Shown: in pieces, positions 52,134 to 62,074 of the stretch
Numbering within the stretch: position 1 is the first letter of the stretch
Layout: every line of letters starts with the position of its first letter
Assembly: GCF_900100705.1 (NCBI RefSeq)
Contig: NZ_FNCH01000009.1
Span: forward strand, 1 to 64,000
From: Pedobacter terrae
GTDB taxonomy: Bacteria; Bacteroidota; Bacteroidia; Sphingobacteriales; Sphingobacteriaceae
DNA: 64,000 bases
Direction: 5' to 3'
Notes under the pieces: generated by a model
What the model saw: the letters and a program-made list of their open reading frames with translations, nothing else
Told to the model about the DNA's origin: nothing
Databases searched by the model: none
Made by a program: the position numbers and the translations under genes

Positions 52134-53216
52134 ATGAAAAGAGTTCTCATATGCTTAGGCTTGTGTACTTTCCTTTACGTAACAGGTTGCACCTCGAAGA
52201 AAGAAGAAAAAGAAGAAGTAGCTACTTATGCGGTAACCACACCGTTAAAAATGGACACTTCCTTTACCAAAGAATATGTTTCGCAGATTAAATCTGTCCG
52301 CAACATTGAAGTTAGGGCCCAGGAAAAGGGTTATCTCCAAAATATTTACGTAGATGAAGGTCAACACGTAAAAGCAGGACAGCTTTTGTTTAAGATTATG
52401 CCTAAAGCGGCACAATCTGAATTGTTAAAGGCACAGGCCGAAACCAAATCTGCTCAAATTGAATTGGAAAACACCAAATTACTTTCAGATAAAAATATTG
52501 TTTCTAAAAATGAACTGGCTATGGCCAAAGCTAAACTGCAATCGGCAAATGCCGAAACCTCTTTGGCTAAATTCCACCTTTCTAACACCGAAATCAGGGC
52601 ACCTTTTGATGGTACCATCGATCGTATTCCTTTAAAATTAGGAAGTTTGGTTGATGAAGGTGCTTTATTAACCAGTCTTTCAGATAACAGTCAGGTCTTT
52701 GCTTATTTTAATGTATCAGAACCTGAATATTTAAACTATCAGAGTGCTGCCAAAGCAAAAAGCCAGCAGGAAGTAAGCTTATTACTAGCGAATGGCGAAT
52801 TTCTAAAGGCAAAAGGTAAAGTAGAAGTTATCGAAAGTGAGTTTGATAACGAAACCGGAAACATCGCTTTCAGGGCAAGATTTAATAATAGCGATAACTT
52901 ACTTCGAAACGGTGAAACAGGTAAGGTACATATGGTTGTTCCTTTAAAAAATGCCATCATTATTCCGCAAAAGGCCACATACGATATACAAGACAAAACC
53001 TATGTCTTTGTGGTTGATAAAAATAATAAAGTCCACTCGAGAGTAATTACCATTGCTGGTGATCTTCCTGATTTATACATCGTGGGTGATGGCATTTCTG
53101 TTGATGATAAGATTTTGCTTGAAGGCGTGCAGAAAGTTAAGGATGATGATAAAATTGCCTTTAAATTCCAGCAACCTCAGGAAGTGTTGAAACAATTGAG
53201 ATTGAAAACAGAATAA
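52134..53216 (+). CDS. RND efflux periplasmic adaptor (AcrA/MexA-like) lipoprotein
   Basis: A 360 aa membrane-fusion protein with lipobox VTGC. Landmarks: lipoyl half-motif VRAQEKGYLQNIYVDEGQHV, alpha-helical hairpin (~95-150), second lipoyl half IRAPFDGTIDRIPLKLGSLV, and the beta-barrel and membrane-proximal domains ending PQQ-like. It bridges the inner-membrane pump and the outer-membrane channel encoded next. 24 bp before the pump gene. Confidence 0.95.
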   Translation: MKRVLICLGLCTFLYVTGCTSKKEEKEEVATYAVTTPLKMDTSFTKEYVSQIKSVRNIEVRAQEKGYLQNIYVDEGQHVKAGQLLFKIMPKAAQSELLKAQAETKSAQIELENTKLLSDKNIVSKNELAMAKAKLQSANAETSLAKFHLSNTEIRAPFDGTIDRIPLKLGSLVDEGALLTSLSDNSQVFAYFNVSEPEYLNYQSAAKAKSQQEVSLLLANGEFLKAKGKVEVIESEFDNETGNIAFRARFNNSDNLLRNGETGKVHMVVPLKNAIIIPQKATYDIQDKTYVFVVDKNNKVHSRVITIAGDLPDLYIVGDGISVDDKILLEGVQKVKDDDKIAFKFQQPQEVLKQLRLKTE

Positions 53217-53240
53217 TCTAAACCCCTCTATACTTAATTT

Positions 53241-56200
53241 ATGTTTAGTAAATTCATACAAAGGCCAGTCCTTTCTATCGTAATATCGCTGGTTATTGTG
53301 TTTTTGGGGGTGTTAGCCATTAGCTATTTACCTGTTACACAGTTTCCGTCTATTTCACCTCCTAAAGTAAATATTACGGCAGAGTATCCCGGGGCAAACA
53401 ACGAATTGTTGATTAAATCGGTGGTTATTCCGCTAGAGCGTGCACTTAACGGTGTACCGGGAATGAAATATATTGCTTCTGATGCAGGTAACGATGGTGA
53501 AGCATCAATCCAGGTAGTATTTAACCTGGGTACCGATCCCAATCAGGCCTCGCTTAACGTACAGAACCGTGTAGCGGCCGTTACCAATAAACTTCCGCCT
53601 TTAGTGGTTCGCGAAGGGGTTAAAATTACACGTGAAGAGTCGAACATGTTGATGTATATCAACTTGTACAGTAAAGACCCTAAAATGAATCAAAACTTCC
53701 TGTACAACTATGCCGATATCAACTTGCTTTCGGAGTTAAAAAGGGTTGATGGTGTAGGTTTTGCCGATATTTTGGGAGATAGGGATTATGCCATGCGGAT
53801 CTGGTTAAAACCAGACCGTATGCAGGCTTATAAAATTTCTGTAGATGACGTCATGAAGTCGCTTGATGAACAGAGTTTGGAAGCCTCTCCAGGTAAAACA
53901 GGAGAGAGTTCGGGTAGGCGTTCGCAGGCTTTTGAATATGTGTTAAAATATTCAGGTCGTTTTAGTACCAAAGAAGGCTACGAAAATATCGTGGTAAGGG
54001 CAACTCCAAACGGAGAATTGCTTCGATTAAAAGATATCGCCGATGTAGATTTTAGTGCTTCTGCTTACAATTTATACTCTACCTTAAATGGTAAAGCATC
54101 TGCTGCGATCGTTTTAAAACAATCTTACGGCAGTAACGCCAGTCAGGTTATCAAAGATGTTAAGGCTAAAATGGCTGAGATCAAATCGGCTTCATTTCCT
54201 AAAGGATTAGATTATGAAGTAAGTTACGATGTTTCGAAATTCCTTGATGCTTCAATTGAAAAAGTAATCCACACCCTTGTCGAAGCTTTTATTTTGGTAG
54301 GTCTAGTGGTATTCCTGTTTCTTGGCGACTGGCGCTCAACACTTATTCCAGCTATTGCTGTACCCGTATCCTTAATCGGAACCTTTGTGTTTATGCAGTT
54401 CTTCGGCATTACGCTCAACTTAATTACCTTATTTGCACTGGTACTCGCCATTGGTGTGGTAGTAGATGATGCCATTGTGGTAATTGAGGCGGTGCATGCC
54501 AAGATGGAGCACGACAGGCACCTTTCGGTACTCAAAGCTACACAGCAGGCCATGAAAGAGATTGGAGGCGCTATCATTGCCATTACCTTTTTAATGGCAT
54601 CGGTATTTATTCCGGTAGCTTTTATGTCGGGGCCAGTAGGTATTTTCTACCGTCAGTTCTCCATTACCATGGCAACGGCAATTATCCTTTCGGGTATTGT
54701 GGCCTTAACACTTACGCCAGCGTTGTGCGCCATTATGTTGAAGAACAATCACGGCTCAACCAAAAAGAAAACAATAATAGACCGTTTTCTGGATGGTTTC
54801 AACAATGGTTTTGCCAAACTTTCTGGTAAATACGAATTGGTATTAACCAAGGTAGTAAGTCGCAGAATATTAACCTTTGGTATTCTGGTGGTGTTTTGTT
54901 TAGGTATCTGGGGATTAAGTGGAAGTGTACCATCAGGTTTTATCCCGAATGAAGATCAGGGGATGGTGTATGCCATTATCCAAACGCCGCCGGGATCTAC
55001 ATTAGAACGTACCGACCAGATCGCAGAGAAACTGCAGAAAATGTGCGAAGATATTGATGGCGTAAAGTCAGTTTCATCCTTGGCAGGATATGAGATTCTT
55101 ACTGAAGGTACAGGATCGAACTCGGGTACCTGCTTAATTAACCTGAAAGATTGGAGCGATCGCAAACATTCGGCAGTAGAAATTATTGAAGAACTTGAAG
55201 AGAAATCGAAATCTATTCCAGGTGCAACTATCGAATTTTTCCAGCCGCCAGCTGTCCCCGGTTATGGTGCTGCGGGAGGTTTCGAGCTTCGTTTACTGGA
55301 TAAAGCGGGTAGCGGCGATTACAAAAAAATGGAAACCGTTGCCAACGATTTTGTAAAAGAGCTGAATAAACGTAAAGAACTTTCATCAGTATTTACTTTT
55401 TACAGTGCGAGTTTCCCTCAATATATGTTAGATGTTGACAATGATATTGCGCAACAAAAAGGCGTGAGCATTGATAATGCGATGAACACACTATCCACCT
55501 TTGTAGGTAGTAATTACGAAACCAGTTTTATTAAATATGACCACCAGTATAAAGTAATCGTGCAGGCATTGCCTCAATACAGGGCTTTGCCGGAAGATAT
55601 CTTAAAACTGTCGGTTAAAAACGACCGCGATGAGATGGTGCCTTTCTCAGCCTTCATTAAAATGCGTAAAGTGTATGGTTTATCTGAAATTACCAGACAC
55701 AACATGTATAATGCTTCAGAGATCAGTGGACAATCTGCTCCAGGTTATAGTTCAGGTGAGGCCATTAAAGCCATTACCGAAGTAGCTAAGAAAACTTTGC
55801 CAAGGGGATTTGGTATCGATTGGGCGGGTATTTCTAAAGATGAAGTATCAAGAGGCAACGAGGCCATTTACATTTTCCTGATCTGTTTAGGTTTCGTGTA
55901 CCTTGTTTTAGCAGCACAATATGAAAGTTTCATTTTACCACTTTCGGTAATCCTCTCTTTACCGGCAGGTATTTTTGGTGCATTCCTCTTCCTCAAATTA
56001 TTGGGACTGGAAAACAACATTTATGCACAGGTGGCCATGGTAATGTTGATCGGGTTATTGGGTAAAAATGCGGTGCTGATTGTGGAATTTGCCGCACAAC
56101 GGCAGGCTCAGGGGGCAACGGTACTAAAAGCGGCAATGGAAGGTGCAAGTGTACGTTTCCGTCCGATTTTAATGACCTCTTTTGCCTTTATTGCAGGTTT

Positions 56201-56411
56201 GATCCCATTAATGATTGCAAGTGGACCAGGTAAAATCGGTAACCGCACCATCGGATCTGCAGCTGCAGGCGGCATGCTTTTCGGAACCATTTTCGGAGTA
56301 GTTGTAATCCCTGGATTGTATTACATATTCGGATCAATAGCAGCAAAACACAAGCTGATCAAAATTGAAGAAGAACATCCATTAACTGAAGAAGTAGAAG
56401 ATAATGTTTAA
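53241..56411 (+). CDS. RND multidrug efflux pump (AcrB/MexB-like, HAE1)
   Basis: A 1056 aa proton-driven inner-membrane transporter. Twelve transmembrane helices and two large periplasmic loops are evident. The proton-relay aspartates lie in GVVVDDAIVVIEAV and the partner lysine in GLLGKNAVLIVEF. The first helix reads FIQRPVLSIVISLVIVFLG, typical of the HAE1 class of drug pumps. Stop overlaps the channel gene by 8 bp. Confidence 0.97.
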   Translation: MFSKFIQRPVLSIVISLVIVFLGVLAISYLPVTQFPSISPPKVNITAEYPGANNELLIKSVVIPLERALNGVPGMKYIASDAGNDGEASIQVVFNLGTDPNQASLNVQNRVAAVTNKLPPLVVREGVKITREESNMLMYINLYSKDPKMNQNFLYNYADINLLSELKRVDGVGFADILGDRDYAMRIWLKPDRMQAYKISVDDVMKSLDEQSLEASPGKTGESSGRRSQAFEYVLKYSGRFSTKEGYENIVVRATPNGELLRLKDIADVDFSASAYNLYSTLNGKASAAIVLKQSYGSNASQVIKDVKAKMAEIKSASFPKGLDYEVSYDVSKFLDASIEKVIHTLVEAFILVGLVVFLFLGDWRSTLIPAIAVPVSLIGTFVFMQFFGITLNLITLFALVLAIGVVVDDAIVVIEAVHAKMEHDRHLSVLKATQQAMKEIGGAIIAITFLMASVFIPVAFMSGPVGIFYRQFSITMATAIILSGIVALTLTPALCAIMLKNNHGSTKKKTIIDRFLDGFNNGFAKLSGKYELVLTKVVSRRILTFGILVVFCLGIWGLSGSVPSGFIPNEDQGMVYAIIQTPPGSTLERTDQIAEKLQKMCEDIDGVKSVSSLAGYEILTEGTGSNSGTCLINLKDWSDRKHSAVEIIEELEEKSKSIPGATIEFFQPPAVPGYGAAGGFELRLLDKAGSGDYKKMETVANDFVKELNKRKELSSVFTFYSASFPQYMLDVDNDIAQQKGVSIDNAMNTLSTFVGSNYETSFIKYDHQYKVIVQALPQYRALPEDILKLSVKNDRDEMVPFSAFIKMRKVYGLSEITRHNMYNASEISGQSAPGYSSGEAIKAITEVAKKTLPRGFGIDWAGISKDEVSRGNEAIYIFLICLGFVYLVLAAQYESFILPLSVILSLPAGIFGAFLFLKLLGLENNIYAQVAMVMLIGLLGKNAVLIVEFAAQRQAQGATVLKAAMEGASVRFRPILMTSFAFIAGLIPLMIASGPGKIGNRTIGSAAAGGMLFGTIFGVVVIPGLYYIFGSIAAKHKLIKIEEEHPLTEEVEDNV

Positions 56412-57837
56412 GAATAATATTTATAAAGGCCTTGGTTTAGTGCTTATATGCGCAACATATACTGCCTGTAAGCTGCCAGAAGTAGCCCAACGAGCCGAAA
56501 ATAAAAATACACCTGTGAGCTTTAATGGCTCGCAGGATACGGTAAGTTCTGCCAGTATACAGTGGCGCAGCTTTTTTACCGATCCTAACCTGATCAACCT
56601 GATCGATACCGCGCTGAAGAATAACCAGGAACTGAATATCACGCTTCAGGATATTGAAATAGCAAAAAACGAAATAAAGGCCAGAAAAGGTGATCTTTTG
56701 CCTAATGTAACCTATGGCATTGGGGCAGGGTTAGATAAAGTTGGCCGTTATACCAGTTCAGGTGCAGGTGATGCTTCTACAGAAATTACACCGGGCAAAG
56801 GTGTTCCTGAAGTATTGCCTGATTATCATTTTGGTCTACAGGCCAATTGGGAAGCAGATATCTGGCATAAACTGCGCAATTCTAAAAAAGCAGCCATTAA
56901 CCACTACCTGTCAACGGTAGAAGGTAAGAATTTTGTAATCACTAATTTAATTGCTGAAGTCGCAAATTCATATTATGAGTTATTGGCATCTGATAACCAG
57001 CTGGAAACAGTGAAAAAAAACATCGAACTCCAAAGCAATGCGCTGGAGTTAATGAAAATCCAGAAACAGGCTACAAGGGTTAACGAACTCGCCGTACGTA
57101 AATTTGAAGCAGAGGTATTAAGCTCAAAAAGTTTGGAATTCGATATTCAGCAGGATATTGTTGAAAACGAGAATAAAATTAATTTTCTGCTAGGCCGTTT
57201 CCCTCAGCCTATTATCAGAGATAAATCTAGCTTTACCGATCTGGTACCCGCAACTGTACACACAGGGTTACCAGCCCAATTGTTGGCTAATCGTCCGGAT
57301 ATTAAACAGGCAGAATACGAGCTTGCAGCCGCTAAATTAGATGTTAAAGTTGCCAAGGCACAGTTTTACCCGTCATTAGGAATTTCTGCTGCAATTGGTT
57401 ACCAGGCATTTAATCCTTCTTATTTATTGAGAACACCAGAATCGCTAATCTACTCTCTGGCGGGAGATCTTGCCGGACCGCTGATTAATAGAAATGCCAT
57501 TAAGGCGGAATACTCTTCTGCAAATGCAAAACAATTACAGGCCGTTTTTGACTATGAAAAAGCTATTCTAAATGGTTATATTGAAGTAGCCAACCAGATG
57601 TCGAAAATCAGCAACCTGCAGAAAAGCTACGATCTGAAATCAAAACAGGTTGCGGCGCTTACACAATCGATTGACATTTCAAACGATTTGTTCAAAGCTG
57701 CGCGAGCAGATTATTTTGAGGTATTGATGACACAACGTGATGCTTTACAATCGAAATTAGAATTGATCGACACCAAAAAACAGCAGTTAAATGCTGTTGT
57801 AGATATTTACCAGGCGCTTGGTGGCGGCTGGAAATAG
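56404..57837 (+). CDS. Efflux outer-membrane channel (OprM/TolC family) lipoprotein
   Basis: A 477 aa lipoprotein (lipobox YTAC). Two repeated outer-membrane-efflux domains are present (~60-240 and ~275-470), with the usual second-half start AQLLANRPDIKQAEYELAAA and the marker FYPSLGISAAIGYQ. Completes the tripartite pump with the two preceding genes; coupled by overlap with the pump gene. Confidence 0.95.
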   Translation: MFKNNIYKGLGLVLICATYTACKLPEVAQRAENKNTPVSFNGSQDTVSSASIQWRSFFTDPNLINLIDTALKNNQELNITLQDIEIAKNEIKARKGDLLPNVTYGIGAGLDKVGRYTSSGAGDASTEITPGKGVPEVLPDYHFGLQANWEADIWHKLRNSKKAAINHYLSTVEGKNFVITNLIAEVANSYYELLASDNQLETVKKNIELQSNALELMKIQKQATRVNELAVRKFEAEVLSSKSLEFDIQQDIVENENKINFLLGRFPQPIIRDKSSFTDLVPATVHTGLPAQLLANRPDIKQAEYELAAAKLDVKVAKAQFYPSLGISAAIGYQAFNPSYLLRTPESLIYSLAGDLAGPLINRNAIKAEYSSANAKQLQAVFDYEKAILNGYIEVANQMSKISNLQKSYDLKSKQVAALTQSIDISNDLFKAARADYFEVLMTQRDALQSKLELIDTKKQQLNAVVDIYQALGGGWK

Positions 57838-57897
57838 GCAGCAATAAGCATAAAAAAACGTGAAGCATAGTAAAGTTAAATAATCCTTATAGTCTGT

Positions 57898-57930
57898 AAG
57901 GCTGTTCCAAATCCGGAGCAGCCTTTTTTT
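57898..57930 (+). terminator. Rho-independent terminator of the RND operon
   Basis: Stem aaggctgttcc / ggagcagcctt (one G:T pair) with a short loop followed by seven T residues, 60 bp past the channel gene stop. Confidence 0.85.
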
Positions 57931-58039
57931 ATTTTATTGTCTTGCTCAGGAATAATTTATGGTATAAAATCAATATAATGATATATAAATTAGAGAGATC
58001 ATATCGCTCAAGAAATCGTCATTCCAACCCAATTCTAGC

Positions 58040-58056
58040 CTTAGCGTCCCGCTAGG
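58040..58056. repeat. Short hairpin repeat (ttagcg..cgctag)
   Basis: cttagcgtcccgctagg forms a short hairpin closely related to the terminator-like hairpin at 59114. It is preceded by a cgtcatt element. Non-coding. Confidence 0.5.
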
Positions 58057-58076
58057 ACATCGATTTACTGGAAAAA

Positions 58077-58138
58077 TGGTGTCGGATGTTACCATCTGAC
58101 AAATATCCGTGGTGTCGGATGTTACCATCTGAAACCAC
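58077..58138. repeat. Two copies of a GTGTC..TTAC hairpin repeat
   Basis: Two direct copies of ggtgtcggatgttaccatct occur at ~58079-58098 and 58111-58130. Each can fold with GATG/CATC around a TTAC loop. The second copy has outer arms GTGGT (58109-58113) and ACCAC (58134-58138). A third copy with changed but still paired arms lies at 59473. Confidence 0.7.
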
Positions 58139-58256
58139 TAAAAATCTAACCCGATAAGCAGTTCCTCATTTATTTATCATAAAATTCGTTTGGCAAACAA
58201 TGCCATCAGCATGTGGTTATATTAATCTTAGAATTTATCATCATATCTGAAATAAA

Positions 58257-59087
58257 ATGGGAAAAACAACATTTAAATTTGGCGAATTAGAAGTTAACCG
58301 TTTAGGTTATGGCGCAATGCAGTTAACTGGTAACGGTGTTTTTGGTGAAGTAGAAGACCGCGAAAATGCAATTACCGTTTTGCGCGAAGCAGTTGCAAAT
58401 GGCGTTAATTTTATTGATACTGCAGAGGCTTACGGACCAAAGTTTAATGAATCGCTTATTGCAGATGCTTTATCACCCTTTCAAAAAGATCTTTTTATTG
58501 CAACTAAGGGCGGTTTTGACCGACCAGGCCCTAACAATTGGGTACCTAATGGTGCACCTGATAAAATTAAACAAGATATTGAAGGAAGTTTGCAGCGTTT
58601 AAAAGTAGATTCAATTGATTTATGGCAACTGCACCGCATTGATCCTAATGTTGATGTTGCCAAAACCCTGGCACCTGTGGCAGAAGCCGTAAAAGAAGGT
58701 AAAATAAAAAATGTAGGTTTATCGGAAGTCACTATCGACCAGATTAAACAAGTGCAGGACATCCTTCCGGTAGTTTCTGTTCAAAATTTATACAACCTTG
58801 GGAATAGACAATGGGAGAGTGTTTTAGATTTTACAGCAGAACAAGGTTTGGCCTTTATTCCGTGGTTCCCTTTAGCTTCCGGTCCGCATAAACTAGCGGA
58901 TAAGATTCAAGCGATTGCCGAAAAACATAAAGCTACAACTGCCCAGATTGCTTTAGCATGGTTATTAAAAAGATCATCAAATATCCTTTTAATCCCTGGA
59001 ACAAAATCTGTAGAACACTTAAAAGAAAACTTAAAAGCTGCAGAGATTGAATTAACTGAAGAAGAATTTGAAAGTTTAGCAAATTAA
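58257..59087 (+). CDS. Aldo/keto reductase
   Basis: A 276 aa NADPH-dependent (beta/alpha)8 oxidoreductase. The catalytic set is visible: D in NFIDTAEAYG (Asp and Tyr), K in FIATKGGF, and H in WQLHRIDPN. The cofactor-binding end is LIPGTKSVEHLKENL. Monocistronic, flanked on both sides by hairpin repeats. Substrate unknown; these enzymes reduce a wide range of carbonyls. Confidence 0.95.
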   Translation: MGKTTFKFGELEVNRLGYGAMQLTGNGVFGEVEDRENAITVLREAVANGVNFIDTAEAYGPKFNESLIADALSPFQKDLFIATKGGFDRPGPNNWVPNGAPDKIKQDIEGSLQRLKVDSIDLWQLHRIDPNVDVAKTLAPVAEAVKEGKIKNVGLSEVTIDQIKQVQDILPVVSVQNLYNLGNRQWESVLDFTAEQGLAFIPWFPLASGPHKLADKIQAIAEKHKATTAQIALAWLLKRSSNILLIPGTKSVEHLKENLKAAEIELTEEEFESLAN

Positions 59088-59113
59088 GTATAAATGGTGT
59101 CATTCTTTTTACT

Positions 59114-59142
59114 GGTCTTAGCGTCTCGCTAAGACCTTTTTT
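59114..59142 (+). terminator. Terminator after the aldo/keto reductase gene
   Basis: A perfect 10 bp stem (ggtcttagcg / cgctaagacc) with a 3-nt loop, then six T residues, 26 bp past the stop. The stem sequence belongs to the same repeat type as 58040, so a dispersed element appears to serve as terminator. Confidence 0.85.
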
Positions 59143-59209
59143 ATTAAAAGCTTGTAATTATGCAGGGATAATTTATGGTATAAAAATAATATCAATGACA
59201 GCGGAATTG

Positions 59210-59500
59210 CATGAATGGTATCGGCCTTTCGACTGAAGCTCACCGATTTTTCATCGGTAGCGTAATGCCTGCACTACAGGGCGAGATGACGACCATTTAT
59301 TGGCATCTGTCAATGGTAGATTTTAGAATTCTCGAATACATCGGAGCGCTGACGACAGATTGGCAAATTTAATAAATATATTTTGCTTATTATCAATAAT
59401 ATACAGGATCTGCTATTGATGGCGCAGCAAAGAATCGTTTTCAACTTACATATAAAACATCGAATTTTACTCGTGGTGTCAGCTGTTACCAGCTGGAACA
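59210..59500. repeat. Intergenic repeat remnants
   Basis: 59220-59292 contains an inverted copy of the cgtcatctcg..gactgaa family (tttcgactgaagctcacc..gggcgagatgacg), with an internal accgat..atcggt hairpin. At 59473-59500 lies gtggtgtcagctgttaccagctggaac, the third GTGTC..TTAC hairpin. No gene between 59088 and 59581. Confidence 0.55.
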
Positions 59501-59581
59501 GATAAACCATTGCATTTGTAAATAAGCCATGACGGAAGCATTTTAATTATCATTATTCGCATTTAAGTGTGATATTTAAAA

Positions 59582-60043
59582 ATGAAACAAATCATCCTAA
59601 CCGCTGCTATCCTATTTTCTATTAACTCTCCTAAAACCATGGCGCAAAATAAAACAGAAAATACACCTGCTATTTTAAATCATATCGCTGTTTATGTATC
59701 CGATCTGGGCAAAGCAACTGCTTTTTACGAAGGTGTATTCAACCTTAAGATAATTCCAGAACCTTTTAAAGATAATCGCCACACCTGGTTTACTCTAGGT
59801 CCGGCCGGACAGCTGCATCTCATACAAGGTGCAAAAGGCAATGAAACTTTTGATAAAAACGGACACTTGTGTTTCAGCGTTCCATCAGTTGATGATTTTG
59901 TAAAGAAACTAAACGCCAAAAATATAAGCTTCGAAGATTGGGCCGGAAGAGAAAAAGGGATTACGCTCAGGGTTGATGGCGTAAAACAGATTTATTTTAA
60001 AGATCCGGATGGACACTGGCTGGAAGTAAACGATGATAAGTAA
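59582..60043 (+). CDS. Secreted VOC (glyoxalase-like) protein
   Basis: A 153 aa vicinal oxygen chelate protein. An N-terminal signal peptide ends at TMAQ; the domain runs LNHIAVYVSDLGKATAFYEGVFNLK to the end KQIYFKDPDGHWLEVNDDK. Metal-ligand positions are plausible at H in NHIAVY, H in QLHLIQ and E in WLEVN. A periplasmic VOC protein is less common than the cytoplasmic forms. Function unknown. Confidence 0.85.
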   Translation: MKQIILTAAILFSINSPKTMAQNKTENTPAILNHIAVYVSDLGKATAFYEGVFNLKIIPEPFKDNRHTWFTLGPAGQLHLIQGAKGNETFDKNGHLCFSVPSVDDFVKKLNAKNISFEDWAGREKGITLRVDGVKQIYFKDPDGHWLEVNDDK

Positions 60044-60224
60044 ATTTTAGCAAAGGTTGCATCAGTCGTAATTTCACCTCTAAGTTGTCGCACGATGCTT
60101 AGCCTATGCTGAACTTCACCAAGTATCGAAACATCTTTAGAACATTTAAAATCAGTACATCCATAAACTGAGGGTTTACAATATAACCTCATATTAAATA
60201 TATTTATCCATATCATACAAACCT

Positions 60225-61361
60225 ATGAAATTTAAATACTTTTATACATTTTTCCTAATCGTTGGTCTGATTACATCATCAAAAGCACAAAATGAAAAAG
60301 CTGAAGCAGATTTTAAATCTGTAATGGATAAATATAGTGCTGTTGGTGCTTCAGTAGCCATAGTGAAAGATGGCCAGATCATTTATAACCACTCATTTGG
60401 TTTAAAAGATTTAGATAAAAAATTGCCTTTAACGAATAGTGATATTTTTAGGATTGCCTCAATATCTAAATCTTTTTCAGCAACAGCTATCATGCAGCTG
60501 GTAGAGGCGGGTACAATTTCACTCGATGATGAATTTGGAGATCTAGTAGGTTTTAAAATCAGGAATCCAAAATTTCCCGATCAGAAAATTACTTTAAAAA
60601 TGGCTTTATCCCATACGTCCGGTTTAAATGATTCGCAGGGCTATTTAAATTTTGATGTGCTTAACCCTGATAAAAACCCGAATTGGGCCAAATGTTATAA
60701 TGATTACGCTCCGGGAAGCAAATTTGATTACTGTAATCTTAATTTTAACCTTATTGGTGCCATTATTGAGCAAAAATCTGGCGAACGTTTCGATAACTAT
60801 ATCAAAAACCATATCCTAAAACCTTTGGGGCTCTATGGAGGTTACTGTGTCGATTCTTTAGATAGTACACGCTTTGTGAATCTGTACGAATATCATGATG
60901 ATACCAAAACTTATACACTTGCTTCAAGCGCTTATGCACCAAGACGGACAGAAATTGCCAACTACGTGATGGGATATTCTACGCCGGTTTTTTCGCCTAC
61001 AGGCGGAATGAAAATTTCTGCTCATGATTTAGCTAAATACATGATCATGCATATGAATTATGGCACCTCAAATGGTGTGAAAATAATGAGAAAAAAAAGT
61101 GCAGAAAAAATGCAAATGGCCTTAACAGCTGATGAAGGCTATGGTTTAGCCATTAGAACTGCAGATCAACTTATACAAGGAGTTAAGTTGAAGGGGCATA
61201 CTGGTTCAGCCTACGGTTTACACAGTACCATGTTCTTCAATCCGAAAGAAAAGTTTGGTTTCGTGATTATCGCCAATGGAATCAATGCAACCTATACCGA
61301 TGGATTACCCGATTTCAGTCGCGCGGCAATAAATAGTTTATACCAGTCTTTTATTAAATAA
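60225..61361 (+). CDS. Serine hydrolase of the beta-lactamase/penicillin-binding-protein family
   Basis: A 378 aa secreted hydrolase (signal peptide to SKAQ). The three active-site motifs of class C-like serine hydrolases are present: S79-x-x-K82 in RIASISKSF, Y-x-N in FDYCNLNF, and H-T-G in LKGHTGSAYG. HTSGLND marks the family too. Substrates of such proteins vary (D-amino peptides, esters, beta-lactams). No regulator gene is adjacent. Confidence 0.9.
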   Translation: MKFKYFYTFFLIVGLITSSKAQNEKAEADFKSVMDKYSAVGASVAIVKDGQIIYNHSFGLKDLDKKLPLTNSDIFRIASISKSFSATAIMQLVEAGTISLDDEFGDLVGFKIRNPKFPDQKITLKMALSHTSGLNDSQGYLNFDVLNPDKNPNWAKCYNDYAPGSKFDYCNLNFNLIGAIIEQKSGERFDNYIKNHILKPLGLYGGYCVDSLDSTRFVNLYEYHDDTKTYTLASSAYAPRRTEIANYVMGYSTPVFSPTGGMKISAHDLAKYMIMHMNYGTSNGVKIMRKKSAEKMQMALTADEGYGLAIRTADQLIQGVKLKGHTGSAYGLHSTMFFNPKEKFGFVIIANGINATYTDGLPDFSRAAINSLYQSFIK

Positions 61362-61362
61362 C

Positions 61363-61560
61363 CTATAGCAGGTTAGACAGACCATTCTTGTTAAAGAAGG
61401 TGGTTAAGGTTCTGAAACCTGCTTTTGGATGGCTTAAATCGTTTCCCTTCACTTTCTGATCCAAAACACTTTTAACAGGTGCCAGGTCAATTAAATGGCT
61501 GTAGTCAGTAATAGGTTGATTAACCGTTACCGCATGTTTGCTTTCATTCTTAAAATTCAT
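61363..61560 (-). CDS. Small hypothetical protein, 65 aa
   Basis: Not recognised. A small basic soluble protein (FKNESKHAVTVNQPITDYSH). It follows the DUF3606 gene by 7 bp on the same strand, which favours a real two-gene unit. Convergent with the serine hydrolase. Confidence 0.5.
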   Translation of the reverse strand: MNFKNESKHAVTVNQPITDYSHLIDLAPVKSVLDQKVKGNDLSHPKAGFRTLTTFFNKNGLSNLL

Positions 61561-61567
61561 TTCTCTG

Positions 61568-61789
61568 TTATTGGTTTACAAAGCGTTGATAAGTACTTCC
61601 AGATTTAACTTTTTCCATCATGAAATGTTCCTTCAGTTTGGAGAACTCCATGCTGTGTAATGCTTTTACTGCCGATTTAAGTTTTTCAGTGCTTATGCCC
61701 AATCTGGCGGCCCAATAGTTGCGGTCTTGCTCGTCAGCAATATCGACAAATTCTTTTCTCGAATTCATCGAAGTTAGTTGATATTCCAT
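61568..61789 (-). CDS. DUF3606-like small protein, 73 aa
   Basis: The middle part YWAARLGISTEKLKSAVKAL is the short helical module of DUF3606, also seen in the protein at 63391 (YWSAKFGVSKEKLKAAVDTV). Such proteins are widespread in Bacteroidota and Proteobacteria and have no proven function; the helix pattern resembles a small DNA- or protein-binding module. First gene of a two-gene minus-strand unit. Confidence 0.8.
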   Translation of the reverse strand: MEYQLTSMNSRKEFVDIADEQDRNYWAARLGISTEKLKSAVKALHSMEFSKLKEHFMMEKVKSGSTYQRFVNQ

Positions 61790-62074
61790 TTTATAAATTT
61801 TGGTTAGTAATTATATATATAAAACAGCATATGCTCGTTTTGGTTTTTGGAATTTGTCAGTAAATTCTCAGAAAAAATAATAATTGGATCTTTCAATTAA
61901 ACTATATTTTGGATATTCGGGGAGTTAGTCCTCCCAGATTGTATTAAATGCAGCATTGAAGTTGTATAGATTTTTTCACTTCGCATTATCACTCAGCAGC
62001 GTAATATTTCATTTAAAACATTAGGTTTTATCAAATTACATTTTTATAATTGTATTGTAATATATTTTTTACAA

